Source: Solobacterium sp. (lineage in GTDB: Bacteria > Bacillota_I > Bacilli_A > Erysipelotrichales > Erysipelotrichaceae). Taken from it: 60,758 nucleotides of DNA. The stretch lies in assembly GCA_017469355.1 (NCBI GenBank), contig JAFUGM010000042.1, forward strand, positions 1 to 60,758, given 5' to 3'. The notes under the pieces were generated by a model. It did not search any database, was not told the origin of the DNA, and saw nothing but the letters and a program-made list of their open reading frames with translations. Position numbers and translations under genes: made by a program. Positions within the stretch are counted from its first letter, which is position 1. Every line of letters starts with the position of its first letter. This document shows positions 1-9,845 of this stretch, piece after piece.

Positions 1-1120
1 CATCTTCATAAATCGTGTAATACGTATTTCTGGAAAGCCCTAAAATTACAGCGTTCTGTCCATGCTGGAGCCAGATGGTAATGGTTGCCTTTCCGTCAGC
101 GTCGGTTGTAACTGTCGTCGGGTTAGTTAAAGCAGAAGTGTTTACCGCAGTTACCTTTGTGGTTACATCATAGTTTCCTGCAATGTCATACTTTGTGCTC
201 TTCCCGGCATTTTCCAGTTCGATTGTGAACTTGAAATACTGGTCATGAGATGCCTGATTTCCGGTCACCTTCTTTTCAATCGCAAGATCGTGAGTTACAT
301 AGTAATTCACAAACCCATCTGCTTTGGTGTCCGGGGTATTAGTCGCATATTCATAAGGAACGACTGCAGCGTTGTCGTTTTCGTGCAGTACGTATCCCAC
401 AACCTCAAGATCAGTGTCAGTGCCATCCTTGTGATTTACATAGACATCCAGAACACGACGGGTATCAAGGTCATAGTCAATTCCATGATTCTTATTGAAG
501 GATGCGTTATCAATCTGATCCTGTGTGATTACCTTCGGTGCTGAATTCACCGCGACGGAAGACGGATTAATTTCCGTAACGATATAACGGTAAATACCCG
601 GTTCCTTGAAGGTAACACCGGTAAAATCAATCTCGATATCATGGCGTGCGTACTTCTTTGTGGTTGCCCATTCTTCGCCATTTACCGCATTACTTTCAAC
701 GTAATGATCCTTCGCTACCGGATCATCATTTACATCTGTTCCATTTGTTTTAGCCTGAATGGAGTTCTTTACCGCATCCGGCAGTTTCTGAACATCCGTA
801 TATGTGGTGTCACCCACCGCGAATGTAACTCCCTTAATCTTTAATGCAGAGTAACCGGCAGTCGCGTTAGCATCATTACCGGCATATACCATCGTATGAA
901 CCGGCGCTGAAGGAGAAGCATTCTGATATGCGCCTGCTTCAATCGCATAATCAAATGTCACATTCGGAACATTCGCCTCCTTGTCCATTACCAGATACTT
1001 TTCAAGGTAAATCTTGCCTCCGCTTACAGGCGTGTATACAACACCTTCCGCGTGGACTGGTACTGTGGCAAGAGCTGTCATCGTTGCCAGCGCAGCCAGT
1101 CCTAAATTGATCTTTCTCAT
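1..1120 (-). CDS. FctA/Spy0128-like pilin, 3' end outside window
   Basis: An open frame runs from an ATG at 1118-1120 off the left edge (about 373 codons visible). The ribosome site AAAGGAG overlaps the stop codon of the upstream pilin gene, so the two are translationally coupled. The product begins with a signal peptide (MRKINLGLAALATMTALATV, cut after VHA), then a segment with LVMDKEA and later FTGVTFKEPGIYRYIVTE and LDVYV, hallmarks of the Spy0128/FctA backbone-pilin fold stabilised by Lys-Asn isopeptide bonds. It is clearly a paralogue of the neighbouring pilin (same VMDKEA, EPGIYRY, LDVYV, VLH blocks). The anchor region is not visible. Inference: second major or minor subunit of a sortase-assembled pilus. 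Confidence 0.85.
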   Translation of the reverse strand, partial: MRKINLGLAALATMTALATVPVHAEGVVYTPVSGGKIYLEKYLVMDKEANVPNVTFDYAIEAGAYQNASPSAPVHTMVYAGNDANATAGYSALKIKGVTFAVGDTTYTDVQKLPDAVKNSIQAKTNGTDVNDDPVAKDHYVESNAVNGEEWATTKKYARHDIEIDFTGVTFKEPGIYRYIVTEINPSSVAVNSAPKVITQDQIDNASFNKNHGIDYDLDTRRVLDVYVNHKDGTDTDLEVVGYVLHENDNAAVVPYEYATNTPDTKADGFVNYYVTHDLAIEKKVTGNQASHDQYFKFTIELENAGKSTKYDIAGNYDVTTKVTAVNTSALTNPTTVTTDADGKATITIWLQHGQNAVILGLSRNTYYTIYED

Positions 1121-1131
1121 AAATTAATCCC

Positions 1132-2385
1132 TCACTCCTTTCCTGTTCTTCTGATTAAGGCAAATCCAGCTCCCGCAATTACAACCAGCAGTGCACCCGG
1201 AAGAATTGTTTCAATAATTCCTGTCGGAACTACCTGTGTCTTACTGTTGGTATATGCGACTGTTGTATCTGCCTGAACACCGGTATCAGTACCGCTTGCC
1301 GGTTTTGATGTTGCGGTTCTGTTACTTGCGATGAAACTTCCGGTTCCGGTTACAGTAGCGGTTGTTGAATAGCCTTCATTTGTCAGTACCGTATTGTCTT
1401 CGTTAATGGAGTATTTTGTATCCTTCGCAAGACCCTGAATCTTAATGTTCTGTCCATTCTGCAGATAGAAATGCTGTGTGATTGTTCCACCTGTTCCAAC
1501 GGTGATTTCAGTCGGGTTTGTGTGAGCTGCAGTTCCGATCTGAGCATTTGCCGGAACACTTGTATCAAAATTGCCTGATACTGTGTATTTTGTGCCTGCC
1601 TGTGCGCCGGAAATTGTGACTGTGAAATCGAAATACTCGTCTCTTGAACCGGCATTTCCGGTAACTGTCTTACTAAGTGTCAGATCATATGTGGTATACA
1701 GATTTGTGAATCCAATCGCCTTCCCAGAGGGGTTAGTGCCACTTGTAGCCTGTGTGGATGCGGAATCATGAAGAACATATCCGGCAACCTGTAATGTAGG
1801 AGTAGCAGCTTCTGTATCCTTTACATAGACATCAAGATACTTTGCGGTGGTATCCAGTGTAATTCCCTGTGTCGGGGTAACAGATGTTTCCGTGATCTTA
1901 TATCTGTAAATGCCCGGTTCTGTGAATGATACGCCAGAAAAATTGACAGTAACTGCGCTGTGAGCGAACACCTGTGTAGAAGCGTTATAATCCGCTGATC
2001 CTCCACCCGGAACCTTGGTAGGAATGACTGTAATCTTAGTTGTTCCGTTTGTTGTGTTCTGCCCGGTTGTAAGTGTTGCCTGCGCCGTATTATATGTCGT
2101 CTGCTTTACTGTAAATGTTGCAGTGCCAATGGTCGGTGATCCGATTCCTGCGTAGATCTTTGCGTTTCCGCTTGTCGCATTCACTGCTGTTCCCGGTTCA
2201 ATCTTGAAACTGAATGTTTCTGCCGGTGTCAGCGCTTCCTTGTCCATTACAAGCATTACATCAATGTCTACGGTTGATCCGTTCACAGCTGTATACGTCG
2301 CTGCATTCACAGGTACTGCGGTTGATAATGCCGTAGCAGTGAACACCGCCGCGGCCGCAAGTGCTTTTCTAAGCCGTCTAATCAT
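1132..2385 (-). CDS. FctA/Spy0128-like backbone pilin with VPTG sorting signal
   Basis: The 417-residue product has a signal peptide (residues 1-28, ending VNAA) and two immunoglobulin-like pilin modules: an N-terminal FctA domain (VMDKEA near residue 46; EPGIYRYKITE near 159) and a C-terminal module (LSKTVTGNAGSRDEYFDFTV). It ends in a wall-sorting signal, VVPTGI, followed by a hydrophobic stretch and the basic tail RRTGKE. Spy0128 of Streptococcus pyogenes uses an EVPTG signal processed by a class B-like pilus sortase, which matches the SrtB-type sortase at 12293-13036. It lies directly after the SipA-like gene (21-bp gap) and before the second pilin. Likely role: main pilus shaft subunit. 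The polymerising lysine is not identified. Confidence 0.88.
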   Translation of the reverse strand: MIRRLRKALAAAAVFTATALSTAVPVNAATYTAVNGSTVDIDVMLVMDKEALTPAETFSFKIEPGTAVNATSGNAKIYAGIGSPTIGTATFTVKQTTYNTAQATLTTGQNTTNGTTKITVIPTKVPGGGSADYNASTQVFAHSAVTVNFSGVSFTEPGIYRYKITETSVTPTQGITLDTTAKYLDVYVKDTEAATPTLQVAGYVLHDSASTQATSGTNPSGKAIGFTNLYTTYDLTLSKTVTGNAGSRDEYFDFTVTISGAQAGTKYTVSGNFDTSVPANAQIGTAAHTNPTEITVGTGGTITQHFYLQNGQNIKIQGLAKDTKYSINEDNTVLTNEGYSTTATVTGTGSFIASNRTATSKPASGTDTGVQADTTVAYTNSKTQVVPTGIIETILPGALLVVIAGAGFALIRRTGKE

Positions 2386-2406
2386 GATTTTCTTTCCTTT
2401 CTCGTT

Positions 2407-2958
2407 TTAAAATCCTCGTCTTCGCAATAAAAATGCCATCTTTCCATCCAAGTCCTTACTGCTTATTTCTCCAAATACTCTGGAATCTGGACTATCCAAC
2501 ATTCGATAATCGTTCAAAATAAAAACGCATCCCTGCGTTACTGTGTATGGGTACGCTATTGAAGAATCCTGAACTGATATCGTTGGATAAAAGATTTCTT
2601 CTGCTGGTCTGCTTCCGTTCACGAGCAGTTCTCCGCTGTCGCCTATTTCAACGACGTCTCCGCCTCTGGCAATGATTCTGCCAATATAGTTATGGCCATC
2701 TACGTTGTAGGCCACAACTTCTGTTGTCAGCGGTTCTTCGAGTTTATACGTTATCAGCAGATCGCCATCCCGTATCGCCGGAAACATGTAGTTGCCATGC
2801 ATCACATGAATTCCATATACGAATTTAAATACGATAGATGCAGTAAAGGTTACAAACAGGAACTTAAAAAGGAAACGCCTGATATATGGTTTCATTCGTT
2901 TCCTTTTTCTAGTTATTTCCTTTTCTTCTGATTCAACAGGTATATTATGTGTCGTCAT
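2407..2958 (-). CDS. sipA: SipA-like pseudo-signal peptidase (pilus assembly)
   Basis: A 183-residue member of the type I signal peptidase (S26) family with a basic N-terminus, one membrane segment (about residues 28-50) and the usual boxes. The catalytic box reads HGNYMFPAIRDGD, with Tyr57 where the nucleophilic Ser of GxSMxP belongs. The second box reads YIGRIIARGGD, with Gly93 in place of the general-base Lys. Both catalytic residues are therefore missing. In S. pyogenes FCT loci, SipA likewise lacks the Ser-Lys dyad (Asp and Gly instead) yet is needed for pilus polymerisation. The position, directly upstream of the FctA-like pilin, is the same as in those loci. Inferred role: membrane chaperone or scaffold for pilin polymerisation rather than a protease. 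RBS GGAG lies 12 nt before the ATG. Confidence 0.85.
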   Translation of the reverse strand: MTTHNIPVESEEKEITRKRKRMKPYIRRFLFKFLFVTFTASIVFKFVYGIHVMHGNYMFPAIRDGDLLITYKLEEPLTTEVVAYNVDGHNYIGRIIARGGDVVEIGDSGELLVNGSRPAEEIFYPTISVQDSSIAYPYTVTQGCVFILNDYRMLDSPDSRVFGEISSKDLDGKMAFLLRRRGF

Positions 2959-2984
2959 ACATAATTTTTTCTCCTATCTCATCC

Positions 2985-5900
2985 TCAATTTTTCAATGTC
3001 AGCAATCCGGGTGAAGCGGATCCGCCATCCACTCTGAAATAAACAGTGTCACTGAGTCTTGTGCTGTCGTTATAGTTCTTTATTACTTCAGAGCTTTTTG
3101 TTCCGGCACCACCGATCAACTTAGAAGTACCACTAAACATTGTGTCCCCGTTTATGACATTCGGGAGTCCTTTAAACTCCTCATTCACATAGATTGTTTG
3201 TAATTGGCTCGCATAATGAAACATATTCTCAACATTACATCCATCAGGGATATTAAATCTCCCAAGATCAATTGATTCTTTTTGCGAGTAACTAATCATG
3301 TCCGAAACATCACTTATATTTGACCAATCCCATGTATTCAACCCAATAATCTCAACATTATCTTTTGATGTATAAAACATGTGATTTAATGTTATTTCAT
3401 TATCTAAAAATTGCCAATTACTTAAATCAACAACTGCATTCTGTAATGCATAAAACATGCCACACGCTATATTTTTTTGATGAATCTTAGCATTCCTCAA
3501 ATTGAGATAGACAGGAACATCTGCAGATGAGCCTCGTGCACAATAGAAAATTGACGGACTACTATATTCTCCGTACCATTCAGTATTATTCATATCAACA
3601 GTCAGTGGTCCTTTATTTTCATAATGCAACATATTCGATAAACCATAACTATATGAAATATCGGTGTGGAAGGTCACCCCATTCATATTGATGTATTCAA
3701 ATCTCACATCACTCAGCATACCATCGGCTTTTGTTGAACTCGGCAATTTCCATCCCTGAATATTCAAAGCGTTTCCTTTAGCTGTGCTAAAGAGATAGGA
3801 TAATTTTGCTGACTCAACAGTATCTTTCCATGCGGTCAAATCTAAAGTTCCTTCCCATTCCGCATTTCGAAACATCCCCTCCATGGTCTCGATGGATGAC
3901 CAATCCATATTTTGTAGTGCATCCTGAAATAAATTGACATTTGTAGTGTTTGAAAACACATATCGCGCAGATGTCACATTTGATACGTCTAATGTGGGCA
4001 TTGATACCGACTCAATCGACTTACAATTGTAAAACATATAATCAACCGACGTAATCATGTCCCACTTGACTAACGGTAAATGTATTTCTTTCAAATTATA
4101 GCAGTTATAGAAAGCATGATAGATTTCTGACCTCGATGTGTTCGTTTCTGCAGCCCCTTCATTTGTTAGATACAGCGTGAAATCCTCATCCTCAAGGCTA
4201 TTACAATTACTAAAAAGCCCATACAAAGTGTCAGTTCTCACCTTATTAGATTCCGTATACCAATAGAGTGTAAACGTATTTATATCGATCCAATAATACA
4301 ATGGCGCACCTGCAGTGACTAATGCATATTGCGTATACGAAATGTCCGAAGGCAAACTTTCCGCTCGAACTATGTGTTTTATGCCACCTGCAATATCACT
4401 ACGCCCGTTATATCGCACCGACATGAAGTTGTTCGCGTATGGCATATAAGTCGTTTCTATCCAATCTGCATACAATGTGACCATGTTTTCCTCAGGAATT
4501 TCACCGGGCGTATACGGCTTGGTGAGTTCTCTGTCGTAATACCACCGATCCACGTGATCGTATTCAACCGACTTTGGAACAGCATTCATTTCCTGACCAC
4601 CAATTACCCTTGGTGTTTCATCAGAAAAGTCATATATCACTGTATTGACACTGCTCGTCGTATTTTCAAAGTATCCCTTATTGTTCAGATCATAAATAAT
4701 CATGTAATTAGTTTCTGGCATGTCAGAAGATATAGTGACAACAGGATATTCTCTGCCGTTCGCTTCCGAACCAGTCTTTCGATCATTCCACTTTTTTACA
4801 ATTACTATTTCGTCATCTTCCAACCTCTCGTTTTCAACCAAGTGATAAACTCCTGTATCAACTAGTCCAGAGATTGATACATCGCCATTTTTCTTAATCT
4901 TCACTACTCTTTGAGTGCTATCAAGTAAATAATGCTCAGGAGCCTGAACTTCCTGCATCAAATATGTACCAGGTTCAAAACCCTCGAAGTCCACAACGCC
5001 ATTACTGTTTGACTCTGCAGTTTCATAATATTCCGTTCCATAATCAGACATTCCCCAGACGCGGAACTGTGCACCTTCTACTGGGCCATTATCGTAGGAA
5101 CTTGTTTTAAGAAGTGTGAATCCATGATAAGGCTCATTGTAAATAGCCGTGTAACGTCCCTCTTTTTTAGGGCCTTTTAAATCCGCTAATGTGAAATACC
5201 CAGGATTACTACTACCTTCATCTAAATGTGCATATACTGCTGTATTCTTGCCTGACTCAAATCCCGTTCCTTCCCCCCCAACTAGTTTGGTGTTATATGC
5301 AAACATGGGATAATGACTCACTGATTGTCTCATTTCACCCCAAGAATTATCCACATATATCGTCTCTAAATTTTCGCATGTATAAAACATTTGGGCTGGT
5401 TGCGTTATATTACTCCCAACCATTCCAGATAAGTCGATCACTCGCAATTTATTACAGCGATTAAAAGCATCTACTGTGATGTTTATAGAAGGCATTATAG
5501 CTTCAGAGAAATCAAGTTCCTCTAATGCCGAATAGCAGTTTTGAAACATACCATATATGTTTTCTAACGATGAAAAATCAACCGCACCAAACTCTACGCA
5601 TTTTAAATTAGAGCATCCGTAGAACATCTGGGCAGCTGTAATGATACTAGATGTATTCACCCATGTATCTATACCGTGAATCTCGGTAATATAGTACATA
5701 TCCTGAAACATAGAAGCGAGGCTTGTTACACCACTTAAATCCCAGTCATATACATTAAGGACATAATATCCATTTATTCCAATGTTTCTTATAAAGTTCG
5801 AAAGACTACCAGGCACTTTAAAGTTGTTCATATTTAGTACCTGAACTCCTGAAGATCCAGAGAACATGTATCTTAATGTGTTCGCTATGTCTTTCCCCGT

Positions 5901-6389
5901 AAAATTCCAATTTGAAATGTCTGCATTTTTTATACCGGGACAATTCGCAAATGCATACTGAGCATTTGATATATTAGATTTATTCCAAGATGATATATCA
6001 ATACTTTCCAGGCTATAACAGCCTTGAAACATACTGCCTATGCTAGATGTATATGAAGTATTAATATTTTCTATTCCTACTATACTTGTTAATTTTTGGA
6101 ATTCATAGAACATGGAATTACTCCATACAGGTGCGAACACATTTGGATTTATCACTATGTTTTCAACTGAAGATTTATCGAGCGTACTTGAATATCCTAA
6201 TGTACCCTGATTCATAGTGCATGGATTTCCGTCTCCAACAATAAGCGTATTTCCTTTTAATGTCACTGTGCAATAATTTGTCGGAAGCCCTTCCGCAGAA
6301 ACATCAACGACCTCAGCCTTAAAGAAAAGTGATGCCGCAACACAGATTATCATTACCAGTTTTATCAGTTTATTAAACATCTTTAACAT
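2985..6389 (-). CDS. BspA/DUF285-type leucine-rich surface protein with internal Cna-B domain
   Basis: About 1134 residues from the ATG at 6387-6389 (AAAGGTG upstream; an in-frame GTG four codons earlier is the alternative). After a signal peptide there are two solenoids of ~25-residue repeats of the MFxxCxxLxxIDLSxxxxSN type, typical of BspA/DUF285 proteins. Each solenoid ends with the family's closing block, an LxGGxGT motif followed by SxPGxxTL. Between them (about residues 405-650) sit a Cna-B/SpaA domain (TLLKTSSYDNGPVEGAQF ... GTYLMQEVQAPEHYLL) and an InlB-like beta segment (WYYDRELTKPYTPGEI). No LPXTG-like signal or C-terminal membrane segment exists, so it is either released or held by partners. 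Its place between adhesin and sipA suggests a pilus-associated adhesin. Function is inferred. Confidence 0.82.
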   Translation of the reverse strand: MLKMFNKLIKLVMIICVAASLFFKAEVVDVSAEGLPTNYCTVTLKGNTLIVGDGNPCTMNQGTLGYSSTLDKSSVENIVINPNVFAPVWSNSMFYEFQKLTSIVGIENINTSYTSSIGSMFQGCYSLESIDISSWNKSNISNAQYAFANCPGIKNADISNWNFTGKDIANTLRYMFSGSSGVQVLNMNNFKVPGSLSNFIRNIGINGYYVLNVYDWDLSGVTSLASMFQDMYYITEIHGIDTWVNTSSIITAAQMFYGCSNLKCVEFGAVDFSSLENIYGMFQNCYSALEELDFSEAIMPSINITVDAFNRCNKLRVIDLSGMVGSNITQPAQMFYTCENLETIYVDNSWGEMRQSVSHYPMFAYNTKLVGGEGTGFESGKNTAVYAHLDEGSSNPGYFTLADLKGPKKEGRYTAIYNEPYHGFTLLKTSSYDNGPVEGAQFRVWGMSDYGTEYYETAESNSNGVVDFEGFEPGTYLMQEVQAPEHYLLDSTQRVVKIKKNGDVSISGLVDTGVYHLVENERLEDDEIVIVKKWNDRKTGSEANGREYPVVTISSDMPETNYMIIYDLNNKGYFENTTSSVNTVIYDFSDETPRVIGGQEMNAVPKSVEYDHVDRWYYDRELTKPYTPGEIPEENMVTLYADWIETTYMPYANNFMSVRYNGRSDIAGGIKHIVRAESLPSDISYTQYALVTAGAPLYYWIDINTFTLYWYTESNKVRTDTLYGLFSNCNSLEDEDFTLYLTNEGAAETNTSRSEIYHAFYNCYNLKEIHLPLVKWDMITSVDYMFYNCKSIESVSMPTLDVSNVTSARYVFSNTTNVNLFQDALQNMDWSSIETMEGMFRNAEWEGTLDLTAWKDTVESAKLSYLFSTAKGNALNIQGWKLPSSTKADGMLSDVRFEYINMNGVTFHTDISYSYGLSNMLHYENKGPLTVDMNNTEWYGEYSSPSIFYCARGSSADVPVYLNLRNAKIHQKNIACGMFYALQNAVVDLSNWQFLDNEITLNHMFYTSKDNVEIIGLNTWDWSNISDVSDMISYSQKESIDLGRFNIPDGCNVENMFHYASQLQTIYVNEEFKGLPNVINGDTMFSGTSKLIGGAGTKSSEVIKNYNDSTRLSDTVYFRVDGGSASPGLLTLKN

Positions 6390-6446
6390 CGCTTCTATCA
6401 CCTTTCATCGTATGCTATAAAGGTTACGGATTTTATCCCGTAATCC

Positions 6447-9400
6447 TTATGTTCTCATTCGTTTTTCTCGTTTCTGTGCCATCGTCAACGCAAACAGTCC
6501 AGCAATACCAATCACCAACAACATCGCGCCTCCTGTTGCAGGAAGAATTCCTGTTGGAATGGTTGTGCCATTCTTATTCGTTGCAGCGATCTTATTCTGG
6601 GATTCTGTTTTGCTAACGGTGATTCCATTATTCCTGTACGTCACAGAATAGCCTTCAGATGAATAATCATCCTCAGTAATTGTCACTTCTGCCCCGACAT
6701 ACACATCAAACGTAATTGAATCACCATGGCGCAATTCAATCGTTCCATCTCCATTGCCATCCACATGAAGTTCTCCATCCGTCACAGATATTCCGCCCTG
6801 TGTTCCGTGATAGAGGTATAAACCATTCACACTTCTCTCATATGGATCTTCAATATGAACAGTAAATGTGAAGTCCTTTTCGCGGTTCCCAAGGTTTCCT
6901 GTTACGGTTTTGCTGACGGTTACGCTGGCTTTCCTTAGTACGGAGTTGATAATCTCAGCCTTTGACGTACCATCACGCAGAACATATCCCTCTGCCGACG
7001 TACCATGAAAGTCGTCGCTTTCATTTGGCTCATCTACAACATAAAAGCTTCCAACCGGAAGCTGATCAATCGTAACAACATCACCATGCTTTACTTCAAC
7101 CGTCGAAAGACCAACACGATCAAATATGAGAGTTCCGCAGGATGACGTTCCGTCAGAATGCGCAATCTCATAGGGGAATTCCCCGGAAATTGGCTGTCCG
7201 TGGCTTTCCTCACTTTTGCCATCATTTCTCAATCGTATATTCAATTCAAACAGCGTATTGAGATCATCGGACTCGCCATATACAACCGTCTTTGTAATCG
7301 TGAGCTTTGAACGTTCAACATCATTGGTGAACGCCACCGTAGTAGAGTCACCCTGTTTCAGTTCCTTCATCCCTGTTCCAAGTGCAACTCCTGCACTTGA
7401 GGCGACGCCATCATCCGTGTCACCATCAGTAATTGAATAGGATGCCTTGTAGGCATTTGCTGACTCGGTTACTTCATATGAGACTCCAACCGGAAGATCC
7501 TGTATCACAATCGCTTTCCCGTCGTTCATATAGAAGACTTTCTCAGCGTTTCCATCTTCATCAGCAGTAATTCTTCCGATATCGGAATTGACGCTCATTC
7601 CCGGTGTCATCCCCGATAAATTCAGCGTGAATTCAAATTGAGTATCATCCCCCGATGCCGGAGGATTTAGCACCTGTTTTGTGATAAGCAAATCAGTAGT
7701 TACATTGAATTCGTTAGTAAATTCTACTGTGATATCTTCACCCTGATCCACAATCTCAACTGCAGTGGCCAGATCCTTATTTTCGGTTGCGTTGGTTCCC
7801 TTCTGCTGAATGAAGCTATTCAGACCATTCGCATCTGTAATTTCATATGTCGCACTGAAATCCCCTCCCTTTTCGAGGAATTGATATTTGGAGCCGACAG
7901 GTAGTTTCTCAAATTTAACGGATTCTCCATTCTTCAGAGTGATCGTAGTCGTTGCTGATCCACTCTTGTCTGCCGTAAATATCGTTCCATCAGATGCAGC
8001 ATATGTTGTTAACGCCTTCAAGCCCTCAAACGATACGTAGAATTCGTATTCATCATCAGGATTGATAACGTTGCCAGTTACCTTCTTTTTGAGTGTCACG
8101 GATTCTGTTTCCAGTTCATCCGCCTGATTAAGGAATGTAACTGTCTTGTCTTCTGTCTGGTCTATCACCCCAGAGTCATTCCCGGATGAAACCGACGAGG
8201 TATACCCAGCCGATTCATCTTCAGTGATTGAATAATGATATCCATCAGGAAGGATAAATTCTTTTGACTCCCCGTTTCGAAGAGTAAATGTTGCTTTGCC
8301 ATTCTGAAACAGTGTATCTGAATAGGTTTTAACACCCATAACGCTGTTTCCGTCTTCATCTGTTATCGTAATGTGAAATACAAATGGTATTGTCGATTCA
8401 TCAGATACTGTTTTACTGACGATTACCCGGCCATAAGATACAGGCGCAACCTTCTGCGATTCGTTATATACGGTTCCGCTTTTATTGATGATCGCACCCG
8501 GATTAGCCTTCGTATGGTCAGTCTGATAACCAGCGTAATTATTCTCCCAGAAATACCGGTAGTTACTCGCGTCAATTACCTTGAAGCGATAAATCCAGGT
8601 ATCATCAGATATCTTTTCCCATCTCGATTCATCGTCGGAGGATCGCTTCACATTACTTGTTGGATCATACTTTCTATCTAAGGTGAAACAAGCACCGATA
8701 CCATATGGGTAATTTGCACTACCAACAAAGTCCCCAGTACTTCCGTCTATTGCTGCAAGATATTCGTAGGTATACAAATAAATACTTCGCGTATGTATAT
8801 CCGTTGTTTTTCCATCACTGGAGACAACTGTATATGTGTTTTCTGATGCGTTGTTACTATAGCCTGCTAACAGTTTCCCGTTAAATTTCTCATATACAGT
8901 TCCTTCAAGTGGGTGGTTATATCTATCATTGTTTACAGTGGTGGATACCTCATTTGGACTTACCAGCCACAGCTTGTCATACGTGCTTTTATTATTCGAC
9001 GCTGAAAAGTTGTTGATTATCGGATCATACTTTACCTGACGTGCTCCAATCGCGCCCCTCAATTCTTCCGGGAATGTCATAAACAAGTTATTTTGACTTG
9101 TGTACATGGACGCTGAGAACTCTGGATAATATGAACTGTTTCTAGCTTCCACTCCTGTAACAGAATGCCAATATGTGGACGTGTTTGTGAGACTATCCGC
9201 ACCATTCAGCATCGCCCGGACATGTGAAGCTCCCCATCCTCCATACGTATAACCTCCTGATCCATTAGGTGCATATACCGGAGCGTATTCAAGATTCATC
9301 TTATATGGACCGACATTGTTGGCATCATATGTCATCAACTCCGTATAAAGAACGTTAGGGCCATCTCCAGTACATTCCTGAGTGTATCGGTCATTCAGTA

Positions 9401-9803
9401 TTGAAGTTGTGCCGTTCTGCTTGAGTTCCACGGAGTGAGTGCACCCTTCCGCAATACACTGTTCATAAACATATGGATCATTATGATTCCATTCAATAAT
9501 TGTCAGCCAGTCATCGTTGTGCACGCATCGATGTGTATTTCCTGATATCGTCGTTCCACTTGGTGTGTGACTGTGAAAGGAATTTCGGTAATCACCACCT
9601 AATGCCGGGCCAAATGTCAATCCGGCGATACCGTCTTTGAGGATATCGACGCTAATGCCATAAATTGACACAGCGTATTTAACAGTAGGGCTTTCTGCAT
9701 TCGCTACAGTAAATAGACCTGTCTGGCCAACCGTAAACAAACCGACTATCAGCCCAAGTGCAATTGCTACATTCGCTAATCTTCTAAGCAGTTTATTTGC
9801 CAT
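6447..9803 (-). CDS. Large LPXTG-anchored adhesin (Cpa-like position) with pilin-type repeat domains
   Basis: The 1118-residue secreted protein starts at an ATG with a near-ideal ribosome site (AGGGAGGAAACAGT). It has a signal peptide (to about residue 36), then a ~400-residue N-terminal region rich in aromatic and Gly residues with Cys-containing segments (HRCVHND, EQCIAEGCTH). This resembles the DUF6273-type domain, which I recognise only by its general look. Five or so repeats follow, each opening with a (V/L)xI(S/T)K(T/Q)V strand plus a xGxFxFT(V/L)xI pattern, typical of DUF5979/DUF7601 isopeptide pilin-like modules. The C-terminus carries two overlapping sorting motifs, IPTGILPATGG, a hydrophobic helix and the tail KREKRMRT. 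As the first large gene of the pilus block it occupies the place of the Cpa tip adhesin. The binding target is unknown. Confidence 0.82.
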   Translation of the reverse strand: MANKLLRRLANVAIALGLIVGLFTVGQTGLFTVANAESPTVKYAVSIYGISVDILKDGIAGLTFGPALGGDYRNSFHSHTPSGTTISGNTHRCVHNDDWLTIIEWNHNDPYVYEQCIAEGCTHSVELKQNGTTSILNDRYTQECTGDGPNVLYTELMTYDANNVGPYKMNLEYAPVYAPNGSGGYTYGGWGASHVRAMLNGADSLTNTSTYWHSVTGVEARNSSYYPEFSASMYTSQNNLFMTFPEELRGAIGARQVKYDPIINNFSASNNKSTYDKLWLVSPNEVSTTVNNDRYNHPLEGTVYEKFNGKLLAGYSNNASENTYTVVSSDGKTTDIHTRSIYLYTYEYLAAIDGSTGDFVGSANYPYGIGACFTLDRKYDPTSNVKRSSDDESRWEKISDDTWIYRFKVIDASNYRYFWENNYAGYQTDHTKANPGAIINKSGTVYNESQKVAPVSYGRVIVSKTVSDESTIPFVFHITITDEDGNSVMGVKTYSDTLFQNGKATFTLRNGESKEFILPDGYHYSITEDESAGYTSSVSSGNDSGVIDQTEDKTVTFLNQADELETESVTLKKKVTGNVINPDDEYEFYVSFEGLKALTTYAASDGTIFTADKSGSATTTITLKNGESVKFEKLPVGSKYQFLEKGGDFSATYEITDANGLNSFIQQKGTNATENKDLATAVEIVDQGEDITVEFTNEFNVTTDLLITKQVLNPPASGDDTQFEFTLNLSGMTPGMSVNSDIGRITADEDGNAEKVFYMNDGKAIVIQDLPVGVSYEVTESANAYKASYSITDGDTDDGVASSAGVALGTGMKELKQGDSTTVAFTNDVERSKLTITKTVVYGESDDLNTLFELNIRLRNDGKSEESHGQPISGEFPYEIAHSDGTSSCGTLIFDRVGLSTVEVKHGDVVTIDQLPVGSFYVVDEPNESDDFHGTSAEGYVLRDGTSKAEIINSVLRKASVTVSKTVTGNLGNREKDFTFTVHIEDPYERSVNGLYLYHGTQGGISVTDGELHVDGNGDGTIELRHGDSITFDVYVGAEVTITEDDYSSEGYSVTYRNNGITVSKTESQNKIAATNKNGTTIPTGILPATGGAMLLVIGIAGLFALTMAQKREKRMRT

Positions 9804-9845
9804 ACTGTTTCCTCCCTTTCACTTCACCTTTTTCATCCAAGCTTC

